DNA from: Melitaea cinxia
Taxonomy: Eukaryota; Arthropoda; Insecta; Lepidoptera; Nymphalidae
Direction of reading: 5' to 3'
Assembly (NCBI RefSeq): GCF_905220565.1
Contig: NC_059396.1
Span: 7,165,206 to 7,229,205 of the forward strand
Length of the DNA: 64,000 nt
The notes beneath the pieces are model-generated. The model was not told the origin of the DNA and made no database searches. It saw nothing but the letters and a program-made list of their open reading frames with translations. Of this stretch, positions 63,916 through 64,000 are shown one piece after another. Position numbers and translations under genes: made by a program. How positions within the stretch are numbered: the stretch's first letter is position 1; each line of letters begins with the position of its first letter.

Positions 63916-64000
63916 CACTGGTATCCTCAACACCATCTGATATTGGTCCTCCAAAAACCAGATAGAGTGTAATATAAATTGTAAGCACCTCAAGTTGCGT

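Overview
The window is nuclear DNA from a moth or butterfly (Lepidoptera). Two observations support this. A nine-exon nuclear receptor gene encodes the lepidopteran form of Ultraspiracle (USP, the insect RXR). The introns and flanks are AT-rich and full of repeat families typical of Lepidoptera, such as a tRNA-headed SINE and the ACTAGCTGACCCGGCGAACTT-type repeats. Nothing bacterial is present.

Layout. 1-11 kb holds no recognisable gene: old LINE and SINE pieces, plus a CpG-rich promoter-like patch at 5.6-6.3 kb with a possible alternative USP first exon. 11.7-53.8 kb is usp on the plus strand. All nine exons join in phase to give 466 codons plus a stop (N-terminal region, two-finger DNA-binding domain, ligand-binding domain). 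Eight introns are visible; intron 5 has a GC rather than a GT donor. 60.3-63.5 kb holds the last four coding exons of a minus-strand M16-type metalloprotease, whose 5' part lies beyond the window.

The mobile DNA is the richest part. Intron 2 carries a 5'-truncated jockey-type LINE and a 727-bp TIR element that ends 72 bp before the exon encoding the second zinc finger. Intron 3 (21 kb) carries a BEL/Pao retrotransposon with identical 267-bp LTRs and one uninterrupted 2378-codon gag-pol-env frame, antisense to usp. It also carries a 6.8-kb composite block inserted with an 11-bp target duplication. That block is framed by 311-bp units, each containing a tRNA-like sequence, inverted on the left and tandem on the right. 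Two different TTAA-flanked elements (5.1 kb and 296 bp) have entered the same TTAA in the D-arm of two of these units. Inside the larger one, a LINE remnant is itself split by a 5'-truncated LINE (17-bp duplication) and a hAT-like element (8-bp duplication).

Downstream of usp, a TIR element starts about 10 bp after the stop codon and carries a 186-codon helix-turn-helix-only protein gene. A related element lies in opposite orientation at 56.1-57.3 kb.

Ecdysone signalling is the clear biological role of the main gene: USP pairs with EcR. The protease is an unrelated neighbour. The retroelements are passengers that may nevertheless affect usp splicing or 3'-end formation.
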